Assembly: GCA_045655645.1 (NCBI GenBank)
Contig: JAZOPS010000020.1
Span: 22,443-86,442, forward strand
Source: Fimenecus sp045655645
GTDB lineage: Bacteria; Bacillota; Clostridia; Oscillospirales; Acutalibacteraceae
Reading direction: 5' to 3'
Length of the DNA: 64,000 nucleotides
Part shown: positions 50,320 to 58,683 of the stretch, piece by piece
Numbering within the stretch: position 1 is the first letter of the stretch
Layout of the letters: the number at the start of each line of letters is the position of its first letter
The notes under the pieces: model-generated
The model's database searches: none
Told to the model about the DNA's origin: nothing
The model's input: the letters and a program-made list of their open reading frames with translations, nothing else
Program-made: the position numbers and the translations under genes

Positions 50320-52507
50320 AACAAAAATCAAATTAACGGGAACAGTCACAGACATAACTTTTTATAATGACGCTAATGGATACACGGTTTTCTATGTTGA
50401 CATTGGTGATGAAGAGTTGACCGTTGTTGGTAATACAATTGATGTTAAAATTGGTGACCGTGTTGAACTTATTGGTGAATATACATATCATTCAATTTAT
50501 GGTCGTCAGTTTAAAGCAGAATCCTGTAATGCTACATTACCAGAAACAGTTGACGATTTATATCATTATCTTGCAAGTGGCGTGGTTAAAGGTGTTCGTG
50601 AGTCAACTGCACTTAAAATTATCAATAAATTTGGTGAAAAAACTTTTGATATTCTTCAATATGAACCTGAAAGACTTGCTGAAATTAAGGGCATTTCACT
50701 TGAAAAAGCAAAGAAAATCGGCAAAGAGTATAATCGCCAGTGTTCAACAAGAGCTTTAATTATAAATCTTTCAAAATATGGACTTAAAACTAACGAATGT
50801 CTGTTTGCTTTTGATAAGTTGGGCAATGGCGCTGTGCAACTGATTGAAGAAAATCCTTATATTCTCTGTGAGGGTGAAGGCAGAATTTCATTTGAAAGAG
50901 CCGAGCAAATAGCAGAGATGTTGCCCAATAAACCTAAATCACAATATAGAATTGAAGCGGGTATTTTATATATAATCAGTTATAATTTTAAGAATGGTCA
51001 CACCTGTGTACCACTTGAAAAACTGTTTACTCCATCTTGTGATTTGTTGGGTGAGTCACGAGAAAATATTGAAATTGCTATTGATAATTTAAAACAAAAT
51101 AAAAAGATAATTATAAAAGAAATCAATAATCGAGATTTTGTTTTTATTCCAGAGGCATATCATGCAGAAATGTCAATTGCCAACAGAATAAAAGTCTTGT
51201 TGAAATTCCCACCTGAAAATCCGATTGATGTTAAGTCATATATTGATAAACTTGAAAAGACCTGTAATATTCAATATGCTGATAAGCAAAAAGATGCAAT
51301 TATTACAGCAGTCAATAAAGGTATACTTATTCTCACAGGTGGACCGGGTACAGGAAAAACAACAACATTGAATGGCATAATAACAATGTTTGAAAAAGAC
51401 CATCTTGATATTGCACTTTGTGCCCCAACAGGTCGTGCAGCACAAAGAATGACTGAAGCAACAGGTAGAAAAGCCACAACAATTCATAGGCTGCTTGAAG
51501 TTGAGTGGGGTAATGGAAACAAACCTGTTTTTAAAAGGAATCTGCGAAATCCTTTAGACTGTCAGGCGGTAATTGTCGATGAAATGTCGATGGTTGATAT
51601 TTTCCTTTTTCAAAGTTTGCTTGATGCATTGCCTTTTGGTTGCCGATTTATAATGGTTGGTGACAGCGACCAGTTGCCACCTGTTAGCGCTGGTAATGTA
51701 TTAAAAGATTTGATAGACTGCAAAATGTTGCCTGTTGTACAACTTAAAGAAATTTTCCGTCAGTCACTTGAAAGCAATATAGTTAAAAACGCTCATTTAA
51801 TCGTAAATGGCGAAAAAATTGAAACAGATTATAAAGAAGGGGATTTCTATCTTTTACAAAGACATTACCCCCTTGATGCTGTGCGCACAATTAAAGATTT
51901 ATATACAAAAAGATTAAAAGATGCCTATAATTTTGACCCCACTACGCAGATTCAAGTACTTTGTCCATCTAAAAAAGGTGATACAGGTACAATGAATCTT
52001 AATAAAGTTTTGCAAGATGAAATCAACCCAGCATCACCTGAAAAGAGTGAATATAACACAGGCTACAGAGTGTTTAGAGTTGGGGATAAGGTTATGCAGA
52101 CCAAGAATAATTACAATATCCATTGGGAATCCTATGACGAAGAAGGCGATGGAATATTCAATGGTGACATTGGGTTTATTGAACACATTGATTTGCGTCG
52201 TGATGCCATTATTATTGATTATTCAGGTCGCCGTGCAACATACACCAAAGAACAGTTGACAGAACTTGAATTAGCTTATGCCGTAACTGTGCACAAGAGT
52301 CAGGGTAGTGAGTTCGACGCAGTAATTGTGCCTGTGATTTCTGTTAATAATCGTCTTTGTTACAGGAATCTTCTTTATACTGCTGTAACAAGAGCAAAAA
52401 GACTTTTGGTTTTGGTGGGAACAACGGGCTGTGTTTACAATATGATTGAAAACTCTAAAACTCAACTTCGTTATTCTGCATTAAAACATTTTATGCTTGA
52501 CAACTGA
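50306..52507 (+). CDS. recD2: RecD2-type ATP-dependent DNA helicase
   Basis: 733 residues, the usual size of RecD2 (longer than RecBCD RecD). The N-terminal OB-like part (KLTGTVTDITFYNDANGYTV) and a helix-hairpin-helix region precede the SF1B core: Walker A GGPGTGKTTTLNG, motif II VIVDEMSMVD, DSDQLPPVSAGN and the late motif YAVTVHKSQGSEFD. It unwinds DNA 5'-3' and aids repair. There is no recB or recC nearby, as expected for RecD2. Confidence 0.95.
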   Translation: MEEFETKIKLTGTVTDITFYNDANGYTVFYVDIGDEELTVVGNTIDVKIGDRVELIGEYTYHSIYGRQFKAESCNATLPETVDDLYHYLASGVVKGVRESTALKIINKFGEKTFDILQYEPERLAEIKGISLEKAKKIGKEYNRQCSTRALIINLSKYGLKTNECLFAFDKLGNGAVQLIEENPYILCEGEGRISFERAEQIAEMLPNKPKSQYRIEAGILYIISYNFKNGHTCVPLEKLFTPSCDLLGESRENIEIAIDNLKQNKKIIIKEINNRDFVFIPEAYHAEMSIANRIKVLLKFPPENPIDVKSYIDKLEKTCNIQYADKQKDAIITAVNKGILILTGGPGTGKTTTLNGIITMFEKDHLDIALCAPTGRAAQRMTEATGRKATTIHRLLEVEWGNGNKPVFKRNLRNPLDCQAVIVDEMSMVDIFLFQSLLDALPFGCRFIMVGDSDQLPPVSAGNVLKDLIDCKMLPVVQLKEIFRQSLESNIVKNAHLIVNGEKIETDYKEGDFYLLQRHYPLDAVRTIKDLYTKRLKDAYNFDPTTQIQVLCPSKKGDTGTMNLNKVLQDEINPASPEKSEYNTGYRVFRVGDKVMQTKNNYNIHWESYDEEGDGIFNGDIGFIEHIDLRRDAIIIDYSGRRATYTKEQLTELELAYAVTVHKSQGSEFDAVIVPVISVNNRLCYRNLLYTAVTRAKRLLVLVGTTGCVYNMIENSKTQLRYSALKHFMLDN

Positions 52508-52524
52508 TTTTAAAGGTGTATAAT
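52497..52524 (+). promoter_or_regulatory. Sigma-A promoter of thiT
   Basis: TTGACA (52497-52502), 16-base spacer, TATAAT (52519-52524). The -35 box overlaps the 3' end of recD2. Confidence 0.8.
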
Positions 52525-52542
52525 GTATTCAAGCCAAGTAAA

Positions 52543-52637
52543 TAGTGCATGGGTGCTGACAGTCTAGTCGGCTGAGATTGAAGCTAATCTGCTTCTGACC
52601 ATTGAACCTGATACGGATAATGCCGTCGTAGGAAAGC
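52543..52637 (+). promoter_or_regulatory. TPP (THI-box) riboswitch
   Basis: GGGTGCT near 52551, the hallmark CGGCTGAGA near 52569 and ACCTGATACGGATAATGCCG at 52606 are the conserved THI elements. An intrinsic terminator hairpin follows, so it controls thiT by premature termination when thiamine pyrophosphate is bound. Confidence 0.96.
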
Positions 52638-52644
52638 TTTTCAC

Positions 52645-52684
52645 AGTTCAGCCTTGCGGTATCTGCTCTGGCTGAATTTTTTTA
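52645..52684 (+). terminator. Riboswitch-controlled terminator of thiT
   Basis: TTCAGCC (52647-52653) pairs with GGCTGAA (52670-52676), followed by a T run. It is the expression platform of the TPP riboswitch. Confidence 0.85.
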
Positions 52685-52699
52685 TTTGGAGTGAAAGAA

Positions 52700-53362
52700 A
52701 TGAAAACAAAAAACAAAAATCTTTTCTGGCTTGTTGAAAGTGCAGTTATGATTGCTTTGGCAGCAGTTCTAGAACTTGCTTCTAAAATGATTATTCCTGA
52801 AATGCCTTTTGGTGGACAAGTCACAATTGTCAGTATGCTTCCAATAGTCCTTGTTGGTTGGAAGTATGGGTTGGGCAAAGGTATTGTTACAGGCTTTGCT
52901 TATTCTCTTGTGCAGATTGCACTGGGCGTTAAAACGATAAGCGCTTTAATTATGCCTGCATCTGAAGATTATCTTGGCAATATGGGTAATGTAGTGCTGA
53001 TGTTTATATTCGATTACATTGTTGCATATTCAGTTTTAGGCTTGGGTGCGCTTTATAAGAAGTCAATCAAAAATAATGCCTTGTCATTATCTTTAGGTGC
53101 ATTTACTGTTCTTATATTCAGATATTTATCTCATATTGTTTCGGGCTATATTCTTTATGGTGCTTGGGCTGAATGGTTCTTCACACAAGATGGTTTCTAT
53201 TCATGGGGCGCAACTATTATGAATACATTTAGCGGAAACGCACTCTCTTTTATTTATTCAATTATTTATAACGGCTTCTATATGGTTCCTGAAATAATTA
53301 TTACAACAATCGTTGCCATTGTTGTTGGCAAAATCCCACAAATTACAAAAACAAAGATATAA
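52700..53362 (+). CDS. thiT: Thiamine ECF transporter substrate-binding component ThiT
   Basis: 220 residues from ATG 52700, after GGAGTGA. It has six hydrophobic segments, and AALAAVLELASKMIIPEMPF-like and GWKYGLGKGIVTGFAYSLVQ segments match ThiT. YLSHIVSGYILYGAWAEWFF contains the aromatic thiamine-binding residues. It binds thiamine as the S-component of an energy-coupling-factor transporter; the ATPases are encoded elsewhere. The TPP riboswitch upstream supports the substrate. Confidence 0.93.
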   Translation: MKTKNKNLFWLVESAVMIALAAVLELASKMIIPEMPFGGQVTIVSMLPIVLVGWKYGLGKGIVTGFAYSLVQIALGVKTISALIMPASEDYLGNMGNVVLMFIFDYIVAYSVLGLGALYKKSIKNNALSLSLGAFTVLIFRYLSHIVSGYILYGAWAEWFFTQDGFYSWGATIMNTFSGNALSFIYSIIYNGFYMVPEIIITTIVAIVVGKIPQITKTKI

Positions 53363-53363
53363 G

Positions 53364-53398
53364 AAAAATCCCTTACTCTTTTTGAGTAAGGGATTTTT
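53364..53398. terminator. Bidirectional terminator between thiT and comM
   Basis: 15-bp stem from AAAAATCCCTTACTC to GAGTAAGGGATTTTT with a TTTTT loop. A- and T-rich flanks serve both converging genes. Confidence 0.93.
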
Positions 53399-53400
53399 GG

Positions 53401-54933
53401 TTATTCTTCAAATCTTCTGTCAAGACTTCTGTATTGAATTGCTTCTGTAATATGTTTAACATCAATTTCATCTTCACCATCTAAATCGGCAATTGTTCTA
53501 GCTATTCTTAACACTTTATCATAAGCGCGAGCCGAAAGTGAAAGTCGGTCAAATGCAGTTTTTAAAATCATAAGTGCATTTGGTGACATATAACAGTATT
53601 TCTTTGTTGCTGCAGAATCCATTTTTGCGTTGCAAGTGATTTTAGTGCCTTTAAATCTCTCGTGTTGAATTTCTCTCGCTTTTTCAACTCTCTTTTTGAT
53701 TTCCGCTGAAGATTCTGCTTTTTCAGTGCTCGAAAGATTTTCAAAATCAACAGGTGGCACGCTGATATGTATATCCAATCGGTCTAAAAGTGGACCGCTG
53801 ACTCTGTTAAGATATCGTTGCGCAATACCGTTTGTGCAAGTGCAAGGACGCGTTGGGTGACCTAAATATCCACAAGGACAAGGGTTCATAGCACAAATCA
53901 TCATAACTGAGCAAGGATATTGAAATTTAGCAGCAGCTCTTGAAATGGTAATAATTTCATCTTCTATTGGTTGACGCAAAACTTCAAGAGTATTTCTTGT
54001 GAATTCGGGCAATTCATCAAGAAATAAAACGCCATTATGAGCAAGGGAAACTTCACCGGGTCTTGGAATTGCTCCACCACCTGAAAGTCCAGCAGGTGAT
54101 ACAGTGTGATGCGGTGAACGGAATGGTCTTGACCTTAAAAGTGATACCCCACTTGGCAAAGCACCGGCAATTGAATAAATATTTGTAGTTTCAATTGCTT
54201 CGTCAAATGTCATATCAGGTAAAATTGATGGCATTCTTTTTGCTAGCATACTTTTACCTGAACCGGGAGGTCCAACCATCAGCACATTATGACCACCAGC
54301 CGCGGCGATTTCTAATGCTCTTTTCACTTCTTTTTGACCACGCACATCAGAAAAATCAGGTAAATTATCAGGATTTCTGTATTCGTTATAATCCTGTGTT
54401 GTTACTGGTGTAATTTGGCTAATTCCTGTTATGTGGTTTATAAGTTGAAGAACAGATTTTACGGGATACACTTCGATTCCCTCAACAACGGCACCTTCAT
54501 TGATGTTTTCAGCAGGAATAAAGATTTTCTCAATTCCGTTTTTCTTGGCACAAAGTACCATTGGTAAAACACCATTAATTCGTCTTAAAGTACCATCAAG
54601 TGATAATTCCCCAATAAAAGCCATACTATCATCAACGCCCTTTAACTGACCGTTTGCACAGAGTAATGCAATAAGTATGGGTAAATCATATAAAGGACCT
54701 TCTTTTTTCATATCTGCAGGGGCAAGGTTAATTGTTATTCTACTGACTGGATATTGTAAATTGGTGTTTTTAATTGCTGAACGAACTCTTTCTTTGCTTT
54801 CTGATACAGCAGTATCAGGTAAACCAACAATGTCAAAACGGGGCATTCCACCTGAAATATCAGCCTCAACAATAACTTTGTATGCTTCCATACCAAAAAG
54901 CCCAAGACTTACAATTTTTGAAAACAAAATCAT
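53401..54933 (-). CDS. comM: ComM/YifB family Mg-chelatase-like AAA ATPase
   Basis: 510 residues from ATG 54933 (GGAA upstream). The Lon-like N-terminal domain (IVGLPDTAVSESKERVRSAI) precedes an AAA domain with Walker A GPPGSGKSMLAKR and Walker B NGVLFLDELPEF. A cysteine cluster CPCGYLGHPTRPCTC and sensor region SGPLLDRLDIH follow. ComM is a hexameric helicase that aids branch migration in natural transformation of Gram-negatives; the Firmicutes role is not known. It is single-gene, convergent with thiT. Confidence 0.93.
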   Translation of the reverse strand: MILFSKIVSLGLFGMEAYKVIVEADISGGMPRFDIVGLPDTAVSESKERVRSAIKNTNLQYPVSRITINLAPADMKKEGPLYDLPILIALLCANGQLKGVDDSMAFIGELSLDGTLRRINGVLPMVLCAKKNGIEKIFIPAENINEGAVVEGIEVYPVKSVLQLINHITGISQITPVTTQDYNEYRNPDNLPDFSDVRGQKEVKRALEIAAAGGHNVLMVGPPGSGKSMLAKRMPSILPDMTFDEAIETTNIYSIAGALPSGVSLLRSRPFRSPHHTVSPAGLSGGGAIPRPGEVSLAHNGVLFLDELPEFTRNTLEVLRQPIEDEIITISRAAAKFQYPCSVMMICAMNPCPCGYLGHPTRPCTCTNGIAQRYLNRVSGPLLDRLDIHISVPPVDFENLSSTEKAESSAEIKKRVEKAREIQHERFKGTKITCNAKMDSAATKKYCYMSPNALMILKTAFDRLSLSARAYDKVLRIARTIADLDGEDEIDVKHITEAIQYRSLDRRFEE

Positions 54934-55000
54934 CACTTCCAATATAAACTGTAATAATTATACAATACAAAACATATCTTTTTCAACATAAAAATATATA

Positions 55001-55029
55001 TTTACTTTTAGTGTAATTTGATATAAAAT
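55001..55029 (+). promoter_or_regulatory. Sigma-A promoter of the phosphoglucomutase gene
   Basis: TTTACT (55001-55006), 17-base spacer, TAAAAT (55024-55029). Confidence 0.65.
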
Positions 55030-55058
55030 ATATGATAGAAATTTTTGGAGGTAGAATT

Positions 55059-56774
55059 ATGAACGATATCAATAAACTCTATGATATTTGGCTTTCTTCT
55101 GCAACTGCTGATGCTGATTTGATTCCTGAACTTGAAAGCATCAATGGTGATGAAGAAGCAATTCTTGACCGTTTTTATAAAAATCTTGAGTTTGGTACAG
55201 CAGGTCTTCGTGGTATAATCGGTGCAGGCACAAACCGAATGAATGTATATACAGTTAATCAGGCAACACAGGGCTTGGCAGATTATCTTAATGAGAGCTT
55301 TGAAAATCCATCAGTAGCTATTGCTTATGACTCAAGAATTAAATCAAAAGAATTTGCAGAGAGTGCGGCAGGTGTTTTGGCTGCTAATGGCATTAAGGTT
55401 TATATCTATCCTGAACTTGTTCCAACACCAATGCTTTCTTTTGCTGTTAGAAGACTTAACTGTTCATCAGGTATCATTATCACAGCAAGCCATAACCCAT
55501 CCAAATATAATGGATTTAAATGCTATGACCCTAATGGCTATCAGATGACTGACGAAGCAGCAGAGAAGACATATAACTATATTCAAAATATCGATATGTT
55601 CTCTGGTGTGAAAACAATGAGTTTTGACGATGCATTAGCAGAAGATATGGTTGATTTTATTGAAGATTGGCTCTATGATGAGTTCTATGCTAAGGTTATA
55701 TCAAGTCTTGTAAACCCTGATGCAATTAAAAAAGCAGGACTTAAAGTGATTTATACACCACTTAACGGTGCTGGTAATAAACCAGTTAGAAAAGTTCTTA
55801 AAAAGGCTGGCATAAAAGATGTAACGGTTGTTAAAGAGCAAGAAAAACCCGATGGCAATTTCCCAACTTGTCCTTATCCCAATCCTGAAATCCGTCAGGC
55901 TTTTGAATGTGCAATTGAGACAGCCAAAGGTACTGACGCTGATTTGCTTTTAGCAACTGACCCTGACTGTGACCGTGTTGGTATAGCTGTGCGTGATGGT
56001 GACGATTATGTGCTTATGACAGGTAATGAAGTGGGTGCAATGTTCACAGAATACCTTCTTTCATCACTTAAAGAGCAAAACAAACTTCCAAAAAATCCAA
56101 TTGTTGTTAAAACAATCGTTACAACACCTCTTGTTGAAACAATAGCATCAGCTTATGGAGCAGAAACTGCTGATTTGTTAACAGGCTTTAAATATATTGG
56201 CGAACTTATCACAAATCTTGAAAAGACAAATGAAGAAGACAGATTTGTCGTAGGTATGGAAGAATCTTATGGCTATCTCCGTGGTACACATGCCCGTGAT
56301 AAAGATGCTGTTGTTGCTTCATTGCTTATCTGTGAAATGGCGTCATATTACAAACTCAAAGGAATTTCACTTAAAGAGTTTATGGATGGCATCTATGAAA
56401 AATATGGTATGTATCTCAACACTCTTTTGAACTTTGCATTTGAAGGTGCAAGTGGTATGCAAAAAATGGCAGATATGATGGCGTCTTTGCGTGAAAATCC
56501 ACCAAAGAAGGTAGGAAACTTTGATGTTGTTAAAGTTGCTGACTATAAATTGAGTGTAATGAAATCAAATGACGGCACAGAAACTGCTATTGATTTACCA
56601 AAATCAAATGTTTTGTCATATTATTTGGGTGATGGAAGCAAAGTCATTGTGCGCCCTTCAGGAACAGAACCAAAAATCAAAGCTTATATCACAGCTTGTG
56701 GTGAAACACGAAAGGTTTCAGAAGAAAAAGCAGAGATGTTAGGTAAGAGCATTTCAGAAATTTTAGGAGTATAA
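55059..56774 (+). CDS. Alpha-phosphoglucomutase/phosphomannomutase
   Basis: 571 residues from ATG 55059 after TTGGAGG; an ATG at 55032 precedes the ribosome site. The alpha-D-phosphohexomutase fold is shown by FGTAGLRGIIGAGTNRMN, the phosphoserine in TASHNPSKYNGFK, the metal loop TDPDCDRVGIAV and the phosphate-binding RPSGTEPKIKAY. It interconverts glucose 1- and 6-phosphate, feeding UDP-glucose and hence GalE. The length fits PgcA-type enzymes. A tiny membrane ORF follows 2 bases after the stop. Confidence 0.94.
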   Translation: MNDINKLYDIWLSSATADADLIPELESINGDEEAILDRFYKNLEFGTAGLRGIIGAGTNRMNVYTVNQATQGLADYLNESFENPSVAIAYDSRIKSKEFAESAAGVLAANGIKVYIYPELVPTPMLSFAVRRLNCSSGIIITASHNPSKYNGFKCYDPNGYQMTDEAAEKTYNYIQNIDMFSGVKTMSFDDALAEDMVDFIEDWLYDEFYAKVISSLVNPDAIKKAGLKVIYTPLNGAGNKPVRKVLKKAGIKDVTVVKEQEKPDGNFPTCPYPNPEIRQAFECAIETAKGTDADLLLATDPDCDRVGIAVRDGDDYVLMTGNEVGAMFTEYLLSSLKEQNKLPKNPIVVKTIVTTPLVETIASAYGAETADLLTGFKYIGELITNLEKTNEEDRFVVGMEESYGYLRGTHARDKDAVVASLLICEMASYYKLKGISLKEFMDGIYEKYGMYLNTLLNFAFEGASGMQKMADMMASLRENPPKKVGNFDVVKVADYKLSVMKSNDGTETAIDLPKSNVLSYYLGDGSKVIVRPSGTEPKIKAYITACGETRKVSEEKAEMLGKSISEILGV

Positions 56775-56776
56775 AA

Positions 56777-56872
56777 ATGAATAGAAATTTCTTTGTGAAA
56801 GCAGTTGCAATGTTTCTCGCAGCGATTATGCTTTTGAGCACAGCAACAGTTGTATTACAAATTTTTATGTAA
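56777..56872 (+). CDS. Tiny hydrophobic ORF after the phosphoglucomutase gene
   Basis: 31 residues, MNRNFF followed by one hydrophobic helix (VAMFLAAIMLLSTATVVLQI). TAGGAG overlaps the mutase stop and is well placed. It lies before the terminator, so it would be made in the same transcript. No homologue is recognised. It could be a membrane microprotein or a chance frame. Confidence 0.5.
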   Translation: MNRNFFVKAVAMFLAAIMLLSTATVVLQIFM

Positions 56873-56876
56873 TTTT

Positions 56877-56908
56877 AAAGAACCACAATTATTTTGTGGT
56901 TCTTTTTG
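56877..56908 (+). terminator. Intrinsic terminator after the phosphoglucomutase operon
   Basis: 12-bp stem AAAGAACCACAA / TTGTGGTTCTTT with a 5-base loop, then TT. Confidence 0.92.
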
Positions 56909-56949
56909 TTCGTTGATGCAGTTTTATGAAATATACACAAAAATATTAG

Positions 56950-56977
56950 TTGACTTTTAATTTTTTTGTGATATAAT
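56950..56977 (+). promoter_or_regulatory. Sigma-A promoter of the sigma-factor gene
   Basis: TTGACT (56950-56955), 16-base spacer, TATAAT (56972-56977). Confidence 0.78.
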
Positions 56978-57028
56978 TTGAGTAATATAAATCTATGTAA
57001 GTGTCAATATATTCAGAGGTGAATTTTT

Positions 57029-57580
57029 TTGGAAGAAAACTTACTCGTCTCAAAGGCAAAGGGTGGAGACAGTAATGCATTAACAGCTTTAATACAGCGT
57101 TATTCTGAAACAGTTCTTCAAAAATCACTTTCTTTTAAGAAAATAAGTGGCATTGAAAATGAAGATTTGTATCAAGAGGGGATGTTGGGTCTTCTCTCTG
57201 CGGTTTATTCCTTTGATGAGTCAAAGGGTGTGTTGTTTTCTACATACGCTACAACTCTTATCACTCGAAAAATGCTTTCAGCATTACGAACTGCAAATAA
57301 AAAGAGCAATTTGCCGTTGGATTCTTATGTTTCTATTGACGAAAAATGTGACATTCGCTCTTTTTCACCAACACCCGAAGAATTGTTGATGTTTAATGAA
57401 GAAATTGATTCGATCATTTCTTTTGTTAACAACAATCTTTCAAAAACCGAGAAAAAAGTGTTTAGACTTAATTTGCTTGGTTTAAGTTATAATGAAATTG
57501 CAGAGATTCTTGATTGCACTGAAAAGTCTGTTGACAATGCGTTGCAAAGAATACGCAAGAAAATCCGCAGTATCAAATAA
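57029..57580 (+). CDS. Sigma-70 family RNA polymerase sigma factor (SigH-like)
   Basis: 183 residues from a TTG start 6 bases after AGAGGTGA. Region 2 has DLYQEGMLGLLSAVYSFD and FSTYATTLITRKM. The C-terminal region 4 helix-turn-helix is LSYNEIAEILDCTEKSVDNA. It lacks regions 1 and 3, like the SigH/ECF-sized group, and SigH-like proteins of Clostridia are the closest by look. No anti-sigma gene is adjacent. The zinc-ribbon gene follows 36 bases later with no terminator between. Confidence 0.83.
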   Translation: MEENLLVSKAKGGDSNALTALIQRYSETVLQKSLSFKKISGIENEDLYQEGMLGLLSAVYSFDESKGVLFSTYATTLITRKMLSALRTANKKSNLPLDSYVSIDEKCDIRSFSPTPEELLMFNEEIDSIISFVNNNLSKTEKKVFRLNLLGLSYNEIAEILDCTEKSVDNALQRIRKKIRSIK

Positions 57581-57616
57581 ATGCCCTTTGGGTAAAAAAA
57601 TAAGCGAGGTAGCAAA

Positions 57617-57892
57617 ATGTACGAAGACAAAACTCTTACCTGCAAAGATTGTGGAAACGAATTTGTTTTTACAGCAGGTGAACAGGAATTTTATGCAGAG
57701 AAAGGATTTGTGAATGAACCACAGAGATGTAAAGAATGCCGTGTAGCACGCAAAAATGCAATCCGTGGCGCAAAAGAATATCACACAGCAGTTTGTGCTT
57801 CATGTGGTGGCGAGGCAAAAATTCCTTTCCTTCCAAAAGATGACAGACCTGTTTATTGCAGTGAATGCTTTGCTAAAATGAAGGGCGAATAA
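57617..57892 (+). CDS. Zinc-ribbon protein with two CxxC pairs per half
   Basis: 91 residues with CKDCGNEFVFTAGEQEFY and RCKECRVARK in the N-terminal half, then CASCGGEAKIPF and YCSECFAKM in the C-terminal half. This matches the small probable zinc-binding (zf-trcl / CxxC_CxxC) proteins of Clostridia. GCGAGGTAGC precedes the ATG. The function is unknown; nucleic acid or protein binding is likely. It ends just before a terminator. Confidence 0.85.
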   Translation: MYEDKTLTCKDCGNEFVFTAGEQEFYAEKGFVNEPQRCKECRVARKNAIRGAKEYHTAVCASCGGEAKIPFLPKDDRPVYCSECFAKMKGE

Positions 57893-57903
57893 TTCAAAAC
57901 TCG

Positions 57904-57931
57904 AGCACGGGGCTTTTGTCCCGTGCTTTTT
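57904..57931 (+). terminator. Intrinsic terminator after the zinc-ribbon gene
   Basis: AGCACGGG / CCCGTGCT stem with an 8-base loop and TTTT. The next promoter's -35 element starts within its tail. Confidence 0.9.
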
Positions 57932-57960
57932 GTATATTTTATTCTTATTTTGCCAAACTA
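57931..57960 (+). promoter_or_regulatory. Sigma-G/F-like promoter of spoVAE
   Basis: GTATA (57932-57936) followed by a 17-base spacer and CAAACTA (57954-57960), one base off the sigma-G -10 consensus CATAnTA. The placement 16 bases before the spoVAE start fits forespore-specific expression. Confidence 0.55.
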
Positions 57961-57976
57961 TGCTTGGGTGAAAAAT

Positions 57977-58330
57977 ATGATTTTCTTAAAAGCGTTTTTA
58001 GTTGGTGGAATAATTTGTGTAATCGGTCAGTTATTGATTGATTTAACTAAACTAACTCCAGCAAGAATTTTAGTTTCATTTGTTGTTATTGGTGTTATAC
58101 TAGGTGGATTAGGAATATATGAGCCAATAGTTGACTGGGCAGGTGCAGGAGCAACTGTACCGTTGACAGGCTTCGGTAACACTCTTGTTCAGGGCACAAA
58201 AGAAGCAATAAAAGAAAAAGGTGCATTGGGTATTATTTCAGGACCCTTGTCTGCAGCGTCTGTTGGAATAACTGTCGCAATGCTTTGTGGACTTGTAGCA
58301 TCTTTTGTAACAAAACCAAAATCAAAATAA
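57977..58330 (+). CDS. spoVAE: Stage V sporulation protein AE
   Basis: 117 residues from ATG 57977 with GGGTGA upstream; frames further up run into the terminator. LKAFLVGGIICVIGQLLIDL, LTPARILVSFVVIGVILGGL and GGLGIYEPIVDWAGAGATVP are SpoVAE (SpoVAEb) signatures, with three to four membrane helices. SpoVA proteins form the inner-membrane channel that moves dipicolinic acid into and out of spores. spoVAC and spoVAD, its usual partners, are not adjacent here. Confidence 0.88.
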   Translation: MIFLKAFLVGGIICVIGQLLIDLTKLTPARILVSFVVIGVILGGLGIYEPIVDWAGAGATVPLTGFGNTLVQGTKEAIKEKGALGIISGPLSAASVGITVAMLCGLVASFVTKPKSK

Positions 58331-58339
58331 AAAGAAAAA

Positions 58340-58370
58340 AACAGGACTGAAAAATCAGTCCTGTTATCTT
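58340..58370. terminator. Terminator after spoVAE
   Basis: 11-bp stem AACAGGACTGA / TCAGTCCTGTT with an AAAA loop. A T-rich run follows on the + side and A-rich DNA precedes it, so it also suits the minus-strand small ORF. Confidence 0.9.
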
Positions 58371-58383
58371 TTGTGATTAGTAT

Positions 58384-58563
58384 TTAAGCAACGGTTTCTG
58401 AAACGAATGTGTCGTCACAGAATGAGCATGAAACATAATTTTCAGCATCGTTGCCAATTACAACTCTTTTACTGTCAACATACTTTTTAATAATTACATA
58501 CGCAGCAACTGCAACAGCAGCGATAGCAGCGATAATAGCGATAACTTTCAAAGCCTTTTTCAT
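58384..58563 (-). CDS. Small single-helix protein with a CSFC tail motif
   Basis: 59 residues, not in any known family that I recall. MKKALK leads into an Ala/Ile helix (VIAIIAAIAAVAVAAYVII), then KKYVDSKRVVIGNDAENY and VSCSFCDDTF. A clear GGAGG precedes the ATG at 58563, and the codon use matches the neighbours. The single CxxC could bind metal or form a disulfide. It lies between rpsT and the spoVAE terminator. Confidence 0.6.
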   Translation of the reverse strand: MKKALKVIAIIAAIAAVAVAAYVIIKKYVDSKRVVIGNDAENYVSCSFCDDTFVSETVA

Positions 58564-58628
58564 AAGAATAAACCTCCGATTAAATCTTTATATAATTATA
58601 CACAAGAAAATATAAAAAGTCAATAAAG

Positions 58629-58657
58629 AAAAATGCCGAAGACTTTCGTCAACGGCA
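58629..58657 (-). terminator. Terminator of rpsT
   Basis: On the minus strand TGCCG pairs with CGGCA around a GAC-GAAA-GTC inner stem, followed by ATTTTTC. Confidence 0.75.
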
Positions 58658-58683
58658 AAGAACTGCGTAATTAATAAGTTCGA

